A model generated the notes under the pieces. The model worked only from the letters and a program-made list of their open reading frames with translations, made no database searches and was not told the DNA's origin. From Hippophae tibetana (lineage: Eukaryota > Streptophyta > Magnoliopsida > Rosales > Elaeagnaceae): a stretch of DNA of 64,000 nucleotides. Below, piece after piece: positions 11,147-22,942 of the stretch. Numbering within the stretch: the first letter of the stretch is position 1; the number at the start of each line of letters is the position of its first letter. Position numbers and translations under genes: made by a program. The stretch is taken from positions 58,374,938 to 58,438,937 of the forward strand of contig CM072812.1 of the NCBI GenBank assembly GCA_037013495.1, written 5' to 3'.

Positions 11147-12920
11147 TTAAGGAGTTTTTAGGGGCCTCATCCCAATGAAATCCTTCCTTTCCCAACAACG
11201 AGTTAAGAGAGCTACTATGCTACGAAAATGGCGTACGAATTTCCTATAATAACCAACTAACCCTTGGAACCCTCTGACTCTTTTAGATGTGATTGAGGTT
11301 GGCCATTCCCTCACATCTTGGCTCTTTGAAGGGTCTACTGAGACACTTTGATCTAAGACCACATGTCTCAAATATTCTATTTGTGTTACTCCAAACTTAC
11401 ATTTGGTTTCTTTGGCATATAAGTGGTTAGCAACCAAGAGTTGGAGAACAACTCTCAAATGTACCATGTGGTCATTCCTTGATTGTGAGTATATTAGGAT
11501 GTCATCAAAGAATACCAAAATGAATTTTCGAAGGTGAGGTTGAAAAATGTCATTCATAAGACCATGGAAGGTAGCTGGGGCATTAGCAAGGCTAAAAGGG
11601 CATTACTAAAAATTCATAGTGGCCTTCAGGGGTTCTAAAGGTTGTTTTTGGGATATCTTCTTCATGGATTCTTATATGATGAAACCTTGATCACAAATCT
11701 AATTTGAAAAAAATACGAGCTCCATGGACACTACTTCAAAATGTGGCATTTAAGTGGATATGTAAAGTTAATTTTTGGAGAAAACCAACTTATAATGAAT
11801 TTAAAGTTGGTTATGCAAAGAACTGACGCTACGTATATAGTCGGTTGACGTGTTGAACCGAAACTACATGTGGACATAGCATTGGTTCAACATGTCAACC
11901 AACGCTATACACGTGGATTATTCTTTTCCCCTTCTTTCTTCCCCCATCAGACACAATTTTTAATTTGTAGCACTTTAAACAACACCCAAAAACCCAAAAC
12001 CGAGCTTCACCTCCTCCACTCTTTATCATTTTTTGGCCATCTATGACCACTAATTCCAGCACCGTTTAATGGGTTTTATTCCTCTCCAAATTATCTTCCA
12101 GATCTCCTATTTTTTTTTGAGTGAAATACTCAAATTTTTTATACCCATTTTCTTACTTCCAAAGCACCATTTTTTCTTCATTTCCTTCATTTTGTCACTT
12201 TATCTCTTGTAAGTATTTCTATTAATCCTATGCATTTATTATTCACTTTGCATAATTTTTTGTATATTATATGTATAAATTTTATTATATGTATGTTATT
12301 ATTTTTATTATGTAGGTTTTGTATAAGTATTATGAAATGGGGAAGACATGATTCAACAATTTGATACTCAATAAAATATTTGTGATTTGAAGTAGTGTAG
12401 TTATTTAAAAATAATCTTAATAATCACAAAATTGTTATATACATTTATATTTCATTGAATACAGGCTCGATAGTCTTTCCATTTAAAGTCGATTTTTAAC
12501 CGACTTTAAAGCCTATTTTTGTAGTAGTGGGAGCTCATCAATCACAAGGCTAGGATACTTATCTTTTATTGTGCTATCATTCAAAGCTCGATAGTCTACA
12601 CAGAATCTCTAGCTACCATCAGCCTTCTTAACCAACAAAATTGGTGAAGAAAATGGGCTACTGATATGCCTAATCAACCCTGATTGAAGGAGCTCCTTAG
12701 CCATCTTTTCAATTTCTACCTTCTAGTAATATGGATAATGGTATGGTCTGACATTGACTGGTCTTGCACCATGTTTTAAGGGTATATGATGATCTTGATG
12801 ATGCCTCGGTAGAAGACCTAAAGGAAGTTCAAATATATGTGAGAATTCTGCTAGTAATGACCTCATCTAAAGGAATGTGGGGTTGGCTATCTTTCTATCT
12901 GTCATAAGTACTTATGGATA
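11147..12920 (-). pseudogene. Reina-like reverse transcriptase, split by a CACTA insertion
   Basis: The C-terminal half (11557-11147, minus strand) has VFFDDILIYSQS (catalytic Asp pair), the KCKFG tract and a thumb region with VRGFQGLVGYYRKFVRHF. The N-terminal half lies beyond the CACTA insertion, at about 12530-12920, where minus-strand tracts like ILLVKKADGSW are recognisable. The gene has several breaks besides the insertion. Confidence 0.75.
11729..12529. mobile_element. Non-autonomous CACTA element (801 bp), target duplication GGA
   Basis: The left end is CACTACTTCAAAATG and the right end is TTTTTGTAGTAGTG, inverted with a few mismatches. GGA is duplicated at 11726-11728 and 12530-12532, the 3-bp duplication typical of CACTA. 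Subterminal AAAGTTGGTT, AGTCGGTTGACG and AACCGACTTT units match the larger CACTA element at 27469-31800. It codes for nothing and looks like a deletion derivative mobilised by that family's transposase. It lies in the RT gene of the Reina-like element. Confidence 0.9.
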
Positions 12921-13061
12921 AATTTGGAGAAACAACCCTATATTCTACAACTCATTGCATTCTTTATTGGTTAAAGTTGCACTGTGGGTTTGTTGTAACC
13001 CTTGGAACATATGTTTGACCTCTCTTTCATTGAAGCTAAGGGTAAGCCTCCTATAGTCCAT

Positions 13062-13349
13062 CTAGATTGGTCCTAAAGTTTCAAGCCATTGAACCCCAAG
13101 CACTACCTGATTGGCAGCTACTGATAGCACATAGTAATCTGTTGAGACCAGATACCCTTGAATAGAAAGAGTAAGGTGGCTGCATTGCCCCACACATTCT
13201 ATCTTTTCATGATTGGCTATCATAACCTTCAATCTATTACCCTTAGTGATCATTAAGCCAAACTGGGAAACCAGGGTTTGATAAATGAAATTATGAGTGC
13301 TACCCCTATCTATTAAAACTAGCACCTTCTTATTTCTTAAATTTCCCAT
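13062..13349 (-). pseudogene. Reina-like aspartic protease
   Basis: The minus-strand 95-codon frame contains VLVLIDRGSTHNFI (DTGS-like active-site region) and VLGVQWLETLGPI, the second signature of chromovirus proteases. It lies between the gag zinc knuckle and RT, as expected. Confidence 0.8.
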
Positions 13350-13364
13350 AACTTAGAGTGTTTG

Positions 13365-14330
13365 TGGATGAATGGTACATGCTATTGCATGAAATGAGAT
13401 TTCTGGCACCATCTTCTGAGGCTCTTGTTCAGGAAGTTCTTCTTCTTGAACTTCTATGGGTTTTTTAGGTAATTCCTCAATCATAAATAGGCGAGGTCAT
13501 GCACAGTGGTGGCCTAATACAAACTTTTCATCATAGTAGTAACATAAGCCCTTATCTCTTTGTTCTTTTGCTTCTTGATTAGTTATTCATCTAAAGGCCA
13601 ATTGTTAGTTTGGAGTGGGTTTGTATAAAATTGATAACGTGGATTATGAGGAGACCTATTCTGCAATAGATTCCTTTCTTCAATAAGCCTAGCTACACCA
13701 ATGGCATCATCCAATGTTTTAGGTTTTTTGATCTTAATATTGAGGTGGATTTCATCTCTCAATCCAGCTATGAAACATCCTATTAGGAATTATCCTAGTA
13801 GGTCGTACACTTTGTGGGGAAATTTCTCAAACAATTCCTGGTATGCTACTACACTAGTGGTATACCTCAGGCGAGTTAGGGCTTATGAGGGGTCCTCGTA
13901 GTCCGTTGACCCAAATTTGAGTTAAGTAGCATTGATGAATTCTACCCACTTGTAATGCATTGTAATGCAATGCCTTCCAGATGGAAGGAAGCGATTTGCA
14001 CTTGCTGGTCTGGGTAATATTGGTGAACTCAAAATATTGTTTAGCCTTCTAGATCCAACCGGTGGGATCCTCACCTGAAAATTTGAGAAATGATAGTTTC
14101 AAGTTAGGATGAGTGTTTTCTATGTTTGATCGTGAAGTATGGGGGTGTGGGCATAGAGTTTCCTCTCATCTGAATGGGTTAATCTCTGGGTTGGTATGAG
14201 TTGTACATAGAATTTGCAACTCAGTGAGCATAGCTTGCAAGGTGACACCGCAACTTGTTTCATGTTGGGCTAGAGATTCCATGACATCATTACGAAAGTC
14301 AGTATTCGATTTCCCACAGGTATCCATGGC
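13365..14330 (-). pseudogene. Reina-like gag with zinc knuckle remnant
   Basis: The minus strand from 14330 to 13365 has no single open frame. The order is right for gag: a helical N-terminal region, a tract matching gag around 13.7-13.9 kb, a C..C....H-type knuckle remnant (KGLCYYYDEKFVLGHHC, about 13545-13490), and an acidic linker EEELPEQEP before protease. The plus-strand 66-codon frame at 13701-13901 is a shadow. Confidence 0.6.
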
Positions 14331-14350
14331 CAGAACTATTCTGATACCGA

Positions 14351-14662
14351 TGTTACGTATAGAATTTTAGAGGGGTTAGGGAAGAAGGTGAAAAACATAG
14401 GTAAGAAAGAGTTGTTTAGCTATAATTTCTAATATCTATTTCATAAATTCAAGAGGCTTTATATATAGCCTTACATAGATGGAACCAAAGGATAATATTC
14501 TAACTAATTTATGACATTCCTAACTTAATCCAAATTCTTCTTATGCTGCCTGATTTGGTGGTCCCCCATTTGTGCTCTCATGTGCCTGCTATTGTGTGCA
14601 GCCCTGCACTCTTGCGTGCCTGGTGCTACGCTAAGCCGTACGAACAAGAGTTACTCGTATCA
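14351..14662 (-). repeat. Reina-like element 5' LTR with adjacent tRNA-Met primer site
   Basis: 312 bp, TGTTACG to CGTATCA on the plus strand, aligning with the left LTR. Just inside (14338-14350), the minus strand reads TCGGTATCAGA, close to the TGGTATCAGA complement of initiator tRNA-Met, marking the 5' end of the minus-strand element. Confidence 0.88.
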
Positions 14663-15708
14663 AGTTGAATTATTTGTAGCCAAAAAAAGCAATTGAATTA
14701 AATTTCAAATATGTTATATTATGTCATCGTAATACATTAACGAGTGGAAGCATATGATCTAGGTCAGATATTTGTACAACATAGTTTTGGGTCATCAAGC
14801 AATCATTCTTTATGACCAGTGTGGCCTCAACACTCAAGGTTCCTTCCAAATAATATTGTTAAAAGAATCAAATGTTGAATTAATCAATTCATTGTTTTAT
14901 GTTATCTATAAATAAATTAATTGGTTATATTATTATCTTATCTTATTATTATATATTTTTTATATTTCATTTTTAATTTTAGGCCATTTTATCTCTATTG
15001 TGCTTTAATTACACATATTATTATTCTAAAAGATAAGTAAAAAATATAAATCAAAACATATATTTTACATTATCTATGACTTCTTTTATGATCATATCTT
15101 GTACCTTCTAAACTTTTTTTCATTCTTTCTTATTTACGAGCATTTATTTTTGTATTTAAATAAGTTGACCAGTTAATTAAAATATTGAATAATAAATATT
15201 ATTTTGCATAGTACCATAAGTAATTAAAAGCTTTGAAATAATTAAATAGACTATCTAATTTTATTACTATTATAAATAGATAAATATCTTTCAATGATAA
15301 AGAATATATTCTCTTTTTTAAGATACTAACACTAATTAGCCTCATCTTACATCTACAATCAATATTTTTTGACTTTTTTTTTCACATTTTAACAATATTT
15401 TGGCAACGACATTCACAATATCTAGGATATTTTAGCAAGAAAAAAAATTCTTACAACAATTAAATGATAATTTTATGATACTATTGACAATTTCATGGTA
15501 ATTTATCCAAAAGATATGGATATTATTAGGATTAGAGCCCTAAAACGTAAATGAGTTTGTATTTTAATTTTGAAATTAGAATAAACAAAAGCATATTATT
15601 TTATATACATGTGTGTTATTTATTTCATTAAATAAATTTTTTATTATTAACGTATGCTTAAACTTAGTTTGTAAGAGTATATATAAGTGCATTGAGTTTA
15701 AGTAAAAT
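14663..15708. other. AT-rich spacer, nothing recognised
   Basis: No reading frame, RNA gene or element end could be supported in this strongly AT-rich kilobase. Confidence 0.5.
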
Positions 15709-16950
15709 TATAAGTCCTATAGTTTTAGTGTTGGCATTTCTGTGTAGAAAACACATTATCTGTATTTTATTTTATATTTATGTCTATCTTTTGTAAAGTT
15801 GGTTACTAGTGACTTAGTATCCCTTAGGACACAGTTTCATATTTGCCTTCTACATACACTCACTCTCTTATATTGCATATAAGTTGCATTTTTGGGTTTT
15901 TCTTGTTGTGTTATCTCATTGGGGACTTTGTTTGTTATCGTAGTGTCTTGTTAGGAACTTTGTTTGTTGGTTATGCTATCCCGTTGAGATTCGGCATTTC
16001 TTAGTGTTTGAAATGTTTTTCCATTTTATTTTCAACAAGAGAATTGGTGTGCTCGCCACCCCTTTGTCATCGTAGCAAGATAGATGTGGTGCTTACCAAC
16101 CCCTCACCATTGTGGGTTGAGAAGTGTGTAATGGATATTACTCTCTAGAGTATTACTTCACCACCTTAGTCAGCAAGGATCTTTGTCATGGGAGGCAAGG
16201 GCCTGAAAGGCTTGGAATTTTTTCAATAAATTTCCCTCTCCTCCTCCTTGTTTCTTCAACAAAAATCTATGGGGAAGCTTTGCTTGTTTAGCAGCAGACT
16301 TCTCTGGACTATTCTTGATCCATTTTCCTTTAAGTTTTGGGTCTGGGTAACAATGTGTAAATCTACAGAACATAAAACATCATAGAGAAGTCTCTTTTAC
16401 ATTTCTCAAACATTGGGTTGAGTGGAAAAATGTGAGATTGAGTGAGGTTTTGTTTAGAGTTAAAATGTTCATTGGCTAGTGAAGAGCCATACTATTTCTA
16501 GGAGTATTTTTTAGCATTATTTTGTCATGTGTAGGTTGGTGGTTACAAGTATTCAAAAATTCCTATAAGTGATGAGTCTATGTGATTGTTTGTCGTGTTG
16601 GCTATTAGTTGTAAGAGTGCAACTAAAAACAAAAGATGCTTAGGTACAGTTAGAACAAGTGTCCCAACAAGTAGAGATATTTATGTTTATACGTTTATCA
16701 AGTTATATATTGTTCAGTTACTTATTAATGAATTTCTTTCTATCAAATGGTTGTGATAACAACCCAATGATATTACCAAATAAAAGTTAGATCCTATGTG
16801 GGTTTACATCATTACATGTTGTATTATGTATGATTGCATCTAGTACAAGTACAATCATCATTTATCGATTATGTTTGCATATAGGAGGTCTTCAAGTGAT
16901 TGTAATACCTTTATAGCTTTTCCAATATGTTTTTCTGATTCACTTGTTAT
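15709..16950 (+). repeat. Old copia LTR (copia-D), related to copia-C LTRs
   Basis: The tract TATAAGTCCTATAG, then GTGTTGGC and AACACATTATCTG (15709-15790), follows the copia-C LTR start (38942 and 46803) in order. Further on, ATGTGGGTTTACATCATTA near 16798 matches the tract ATGTGGGTTCACCTTATTA at 39691, and the CACC/CCCC-rich part near 16060-16110 resembles 39235-39280. It is clearly diverged, so much older than copia-C. The right border is approximate. A 67-codon minus-strand frame at 16170-16373 lies within it and is not supported as a gene. Confidence 0.5.
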
Positions 16951-19550
16951 GTGTTGTTTTCCATGTTAATGTATGCTGCTAGCATGGGCAGAAGCGTGTA
17001 AGGAAAATCATCACTAGTATGTTTTCCATAAATTATTTTTTCTTATCCACCGGTTGCTTTTGTGGTGTTTTGAACTAAGTATATTGTTTTTTTTTCATTG
17101 TGCTATTTGGTTAATTCACATTGTTTGGCTTGCTTAGCTGAATTGGAATATAGCTCACAAAAAATATTCCATGGGTTGGCATATCCATCCCATTGTAAGT
17201 ACCAGATGCCTATATGGGTCAAAAGTTCAATTCACATTTGTGAAATTGTTCTAATGTATGGAACACTCAATTGGAATTAGAAAGGATTTCCTTTTTCTTA
17301 AGCTTAACCATTTGGGTGCTCGATTCTATAGCTCTATCTACACATACACACCCGTTTGTATGTTTTTGTCATTTGTCTTTAGTAGAGTGGGTTGTTGTTC
17401 TGTGAGGTTGTTTGTCCTTATCAACGTTTGTTGATTGTATCTTCTCTATTTTCATGTTTATACATGGTTTTTTTTCATCTCTCTCTTTTAGTACGCATTT
17501 TACTACCATATCATCATTCTTAAATGGAATGTGGATTGAATGTGAATTCCATGTATAATTGTATGATGATGCTTTCTAAGTACCTGTTTTGTGAAGCATG
17601 TGATGCATGTTTATTGCATATCTTGTATTCATAGCTTCTTTCCTTGCATAGTATGTTAAGTGTTTTATATGTTGCTATTCTTGGCTATTTAATCAATTTC
17701 AAGTATTCTTTTCTACTAGTTTTTTACATGCTTTATATGTGTGTTTATCTTGCTTTTTGCTTGTTTCTTCTTATGCACCTTTTGTGTGAACCTCATTTCA
17801 CATGATTTCATCATGTAATGTTAAAGTATTAGGATTTTTCTTTTTGTATTATTGTCATTCATATGTCCTATTATAAAGACTGCATCTCCCCTATTTTACT
17901 CGATTTCTCTCTCTACCTTATTGCTAGAGATGAAGAAGATTACCTTTACCTAAAGAGATTATCAAATCTCTTGAGTAGAGGGAAGTCGATTTCCCTTCTA
18001 GATCTCTTGGAAATCACCTTTCTCTCGAGAGCACCTCTTGGTTCACCTTGAACCTAAACAACAAACTACCACACCTCTTAGATAGATGGATATAGAGTTC
18101 AAGGTTTAGATCCAACCACTTAGCAAGAAGAGATGAGAGAAGAGACTTTTAACCTAAGGTTGAACCACCTATGTTTTGACCTTAAGCAAGCCTTTCCAAG
18201 TTTTGGGAGTAGGAGAAGGAAGAATATGGCTACTGAAAATGGAAGATTTTGGCTAGGGTTAGAGGCAGCTCAATTGTCTCCAATTTTCTTAATTGTGCCT
18301 TCTTAAATAGGCAAGGGTTAGGGAAACTCTTTGTGTAAGGTTTGAATCAATTACATAAATGTCACTAGCCTTGTTTAGCCATCTTATGCTTTCTTTAATC
18401 TCAACTTGTGATTGATTTAATAAATTAATTTATGAACAAATAATATTATTCATATTATTCTATTAGACAATGTCTCTATTATTCTTATAATGCATTCAAA
18501 CATTATACCAAATAATATTTGCATAACTTTACAAATTTATTTATGGTCTAAGCATGTCATATTATGACATTTTATTTTAGCATTTCATCTCATGTATTTT
18601 ATCTTATATATCATCATGAAATGTAAATATACTTGTTGTTTCTCTTCAGTTGGTGTGACTGTATAGATGATCTATATCATCTTGGCAATAACATAAACTT
18701 TATATTATTGACTATAAGAGGTTCTATCATTACATTGTAGTTTTCCAAATGACATAGTAACTATTTACTCGATCCACTAATTTTGTGTCTATCCTTGTCA
18801 CATGATATTATGAATAATATGCAAAATAGGATCGTATCACTTTTGCATTATATTTGTTTTCTTGGTCTCTCATGTGAATTATAATTATAATTACATCAGT
18901 TATATTGCATGCGATATAATTCCACTTTACTAATGGGCTAGTAATATCATAACTCAAAATCGAGGGACAATGATAATATTAATATATAGATTTATCCCAC
19001 ACAGGTTGTACACAACGAACTACTATTTCATTCCTATCATAAGATAGTATTTAAATAGCAATCACATTATATACTTCTCATGTGAAAAACCTACACATAT
19101 CATATCTAAGATTCTAAAGACACAATGGAAACATTAATGACACAAAACAAAATCCATATAATGTTCCATCTAGTTAGGTCATGCTCAATATATAAAATAC
19201 ACATTTTATATACTTATGTCATTAAATGATAATCCCTTATCAACATTTATAGAACTACAATATACTTTTAATCGACATGATCATCTTTCACAGCTATTAA
19301 TGTTCCTCCTTAATTACCACAATTGTGAACATATTTAGGATTACATGTTTCTCATTTTAAGAGTTCTATGGTTCAAGACCAAGTGCATATTCTTGAACAC
19401 TTACAAAATATAACATGTTAATCTCAAGGAACAAGAATACATGATATTCAAAATCATGAACAATACATAAATCTTTATCAAAAGGAATAACTTTTAAAAC
19501 ACACATGCTTCATAGTTTGCATTCTTTAATGTCACATGTCATCTTATATG
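16951..19550. other. Non-coding retroelement-like tract, unassigned
   Basis: 2.6 kb, AT-rich, without a convincing frame. The stretch 17860-19550 has the texture of an LTR or untranslated retroelement region (GGGTTAG and CTAGGGTTAGAGGC tracts followed by AT-rich sequence), but I cannot match it to another copy in the window. A 62-codon frame at 17863-18051 has no motif. Confidence 0.35.
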
Positions 19551-20349
19551 TTTAACATTCTTTCTCAATATAGCTTTTTCATGTAGTTGATTTCTTAGTA
19601 TTTTTTGTTAGGATGCATGACACATGTTTTCATTGGTAGACTCAGAATTCTTTCCTTATATGTATCCATAATATAGGGTGAGATTGCAAGATTGAATCTT
19701 CCAAGTGTTATTGAAGGAAGATAGTTGAGCCACTAGGAGTGTGTCAACTTGGAAGTTAGTTGGTCTCCTTATGAAGCTCTTCTTATAGAATTACAGAAAA
19801 CATTTATTTTGCATTGGTGCTTGATTGTCGATCCTTTAGATGTATTGTAAGTTCATTATGAAGTCCATTTTGTCCTCCCACATCACAAAGATATGTGAGG
19901 CTTCATGTTATGTATTGTATCGGGGAGATGTGTTATGTTTTCATATTTCTTGGTTTGTTTATGAATTCAACTTGTTCTTCCTTGTATTTTTTTTGTTAAC
20001 TACTTTAATTTATCTCTACTGGTTGTATAAATGTTTAGATTATTGCACATATGTATGCCTTCTCTCCTTCCTTTAGAGGTATTCCCTTGACTTTCTAGTA
20101 CAAAAAATAAGAGATGTTTGTTTGCATAGCTCATTGTTTATTGCATTACTTGTGTGCTACATAAGATGATAAGTGTAGTTTGCATTGCATCAGTTTTGCT
20201 TGATATACATACACTTAGAAGGAGTGCTACATATTTCCATGGGGAGTCTACATATCTATGTTGTATAAAGATGATGTTTGCTTTTTGTTGCATGTTGAGG
20301 ATGCTTAGCCCATCATTATCAATCTATGTAAATTTGACATAATAGTAAG
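19551..20349 (+). pseudogene. Copia-D 3' region, homologous to the copia-C region before its 3' LTR
   Basis: 20035-20345 follows 46195-46480 of copia-C in order: ATGTTTAGATTATTGCACAT against ATGTTAGGATTATTACATAT, TATGCCTTCTCTCC against TATGCCTTTTCTCC, and CCCATCATTAT against CCTATCATTGT. This is the tract downstream of the second ORF. It ends abruptly at the Athila-A 5' LTR start (20350), so copia-D was probably the target of Athila-A. No intact frame remains. Confidence 0.5.
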
Positions 20350-20918
20350 TGATGAAAATTATTTTAACATACAATTTTCTATAGTTTTAAGTGTTAATTT
20401 TATGTTTTATTTTAATATTATGTTGTTTTAGAGGGTATTTTTATGTTTTATAGGTTAATGAACATTTGGAAGAATATTGGACATAAACGAGAAAAAAGAG
20501 AGAAATGGTAACTTGAACAAACTAGAAACAAACAAAATGTCAAGCCACAAGGAAAAATATTTACGCCCTAACCCAAAATTTTACATGTTGTAGCCAGGGG
20601 TAGTCTTGGGTTGTAACTAAGGATCAATTTTTTTTATCACACTATGGCACAGATAAAAGTGCGTAGAAGACAAAAATGTGGCACAGATAAAAGTCTAGCA
20701 CATATAAAATTATTAACTATCGAGATATAGTAATATGGAGAAGATAAAACTGTTTCAAGCACTAATAAAACTAGAAGCATCCCTTGTATTCCTCTAGGAT
20801 CCAAGGTTCATCTGCATTTGGAAGAAAGAATTCTTCAAAAATTTGTATGATATATCCCATCTTATCATTAGTCCACTAGTGATTCATGCATTTGCAAGCA
20901 ATTAAAATTTATGCATCA
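20350..20918 (+). repeat. Athila-A 5' LTR (short form)
   Basis: It starts TGATGAAAAT at 20350 and ends ATGCATCA at 20918, followed by AG and the primer site. The start region aligns with 49801-49960 in the 3' LTR (TTAAGTG, TTTTAG.GGTATTTTT, then a repeat of AACA-rich tracts). It is 569 bp against about 1.6 kb for the 3' LTR. GTAAG precedes it. Confidence 0.6.
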
Positions 20919-20924
20919 AGTTTT

Positions 20925-20941
20925 TGGCACCAATGTTGGGG
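20925..20941 (+). promoter_or_regulatory. Primer-binding site (tRNA-Asp), decayed
   Basis: TGGCACCAATGTTGGGG matches the complement of the plant tRNA-Asp 3' end (TGGCGCCGTTGCCGGGG) at 12 of 17 positions. It lies 6 bases after the LTR end, with the same CA-AGTTTT spacer as Athila-B and the LTR at 56 kb. Confidence 0.75.
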
Positions 20942-22942
20942 ATTTGAAGTTTTTAATTTTTTATTTATTTTGTTTTGTTTTCATAATTTTCTTTGTTTTT
21001 GTAATTTTATTATTTTTTGTGTTTTCTTTAGTTATTTTTGTTTACTTTCAATTTTTTTATTAGTTCTTTTGTTATTTGCTTTTAGTTGGTATATTTTATG
21101 GTGCTTTGATTATTATTTTTGTGTTTTTATTAATATATGCAAGGTAGGAGATCCCTTAGGAACCAACTAATGTCTTTCATAGACAAAAACAATAGATTAA
21201 AAGAGAACTCAAGTAGGCTAGATACTGAAATCCAAGAGCCACTACAAGAACTTGTACAAGGGCCATAAAAAATGAGTGACATTTTTCCATGGGATATGGC
21301 AATGAAGAAGTATGCAAGGCCAACCATTGGCACTACTGCTTGTTGCATACAGTTAGGGAAGGCAGCTAGAAGCTATGAATTGAAACTTTTCATTATTCTA
21401 TGTTGCCTTCCTTTAATGGTATTCCTAATAAAGGTCTTTTGACTTTCATTACGGATGTTTATTCAACCATATAAATATTTCCTTTGTAAGGCAAAGGCTT
21501 GGCTTATGAATCTTCCACCTGGCTTGGGAAAAGTCTATTCCCATCAAAATACTTCCGACTTGAGAACCAAAATTTTTATATCTTTTTAGATGGAGGGCAA
21601 GCCATTCCATGAGCCTTGGACTAGGTTCAAGCTATTTTTCACCAAGTTCAGACATCACCATTTCCCAATATAGCTACAAAACCAATTTTTCTATGATGAT
21701 TTTACACAACTTTTCAATTCATAGTGGACAACGCTACAAATGGAGCTATGTGAGAAAAGACTACTTCTAGGACTTATGAGCTTTATGAAATTTTTAGTGC
21801 TAATTCCCAACAAAAAGTGCTAGAGTAAGAGGAGTTGGTGTCAATGAGATAGGGTCCAATAATGAGATGTCCATGCAACTTGCAGAACTGACTGAGCAAG
21901 TTTAATTCCTCACTACCAAGAACACACCAAACCAAGAGGTAGGTAGAATTTGTGGTATATATCGGCATGGTGCTAATGTTTTCTACTTTTCAGGTGACTC
22001 CTATGAAATTACTAATCAGAAATTTAATCTTATGTAGGGTACCATCTTAGAACTAGGAATGATCATTATTCCAACACCCCTAAATCCTGCGTGGAAAATT
22101 ACTCTAATATATCATAAAAGGAAAACACAAACCCACCTTATGCCCAAAACCAAGTGTTAGATCCAAATTTAAACCAAAACATGCCACATTATCCACTAAT
22201 AAGGCAACCTTGGAGGTTAGCTTGAATACTTTGATTCATGTGAGTGGAGATAACCATATGAAAAACAATCAAAGGTTGGATTCTTTAGAGGCATCTATGA
22301 ATATGGTGGAAGGTCAAGTTGAGAAAATAGCTGAGCATATGCAAAGGCAAGAGAAAGGGAAGCTTCCTAATCAATCTGAATAAGTGAAGGCTATTACAAC
22401 CCTTTGAAATAGTAAGGCTTTAAATAAAGGAAGCATAGGAGGAGAGAAAATAACATCTATAGAAAGTGTGGACATAAATGATAAAATTGTGAATCCTTCT
22501 ACATGGATTCAAGGAGAATCATTTGACTCACCTATATTTCACAAGGCAAGTACCATATCGACTACATATACCATTGGCATACCATCTAAAGAACAATAGA
22601 AAGGATAAGAAATTTTCTAATTTGGTTGACATGTTTTCTAAGGTTAACATTACTTGCATATCATTGATGTCATTAGAAATGTGCCATTGTATGCAAAACT
22701 TTTCAAAGAATTGAACAGTAGGAGGAGAAGGTATGAAGTTAATGATAGAGTGATTGTAAGACAAATTACTAGTGTAATACTTCAGCATAACCTTCCACCT
22801 AATTTGAAGGATCCCGATTATTTTAATATTTACAATACTATAGGAAATAAGAAGGTGGTTAAGGCTATGCAAGATTTAGGTGCAAGTATTAATCTCATGC
22901 TTACTCAATATACTTACAGTTAGGTTCGGGGGAGTTGAAGTC
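20942..22942 (+). pseudogene. Athila-A leader and gag to start of protease
   Basis: The leader is T-rich to about 21140. Gag then runs with many breaks: GRRSLRNQLM (Athila N-terminal signature, 21150), tracts like EGKPFHEPWTRFKLFF and LQNQFFYDDF (21590-21705), and basic RRRRYEVNDRVIVRQIT followed by LGASINLM (22700-22900). Each aligns with Athila-1 gag/protease at 49-1330. The sequence is interrupted at 22942 by Athila-B and resumes at 36948. Confidence 0.75.

Larger units (their letters stand above)
8956..14662 (-). mobile_element. Reina-like chromovirus (Ty3/gypsy), broken, with both LTRs
   Basis: The element has two short LTRs (8956-9263 and 14351-14662) with TGTTA and GTATCA ends. A primer site complementary to initiator tRNA-Met lies just inside the right LTR (minus-strand GGTATCAG, 14341-14348). 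A polypurine tract lies just inside the left LTR (minus-strand AAAGGGAGGGAGG, 9264-9277). Gag, protease, RT, RNase H, integrase and a chromodomain-like tail run right to left. LTRs of about 310 bp and an internal length near 4.3 kb without the CACTA insertion suit the Reina lineage. It has many breaks (ten or more) and the LTRs differ visibly, so it is old. I found no matching target duplication (GGACC against AGTTG). Confidence 0.8.

Noticed and set aside
8950-14667. Target duplication for the Reina-like element
   Set aside because: The five bases on each side (GGACC and AGTTG) do not match, so none is claimed.
16170-16373. 67-codon minus-strand frame, Lys-rich
   Set aside because: It lies inside an old copia LTR, has no recognised domain and no flanking gene structure.
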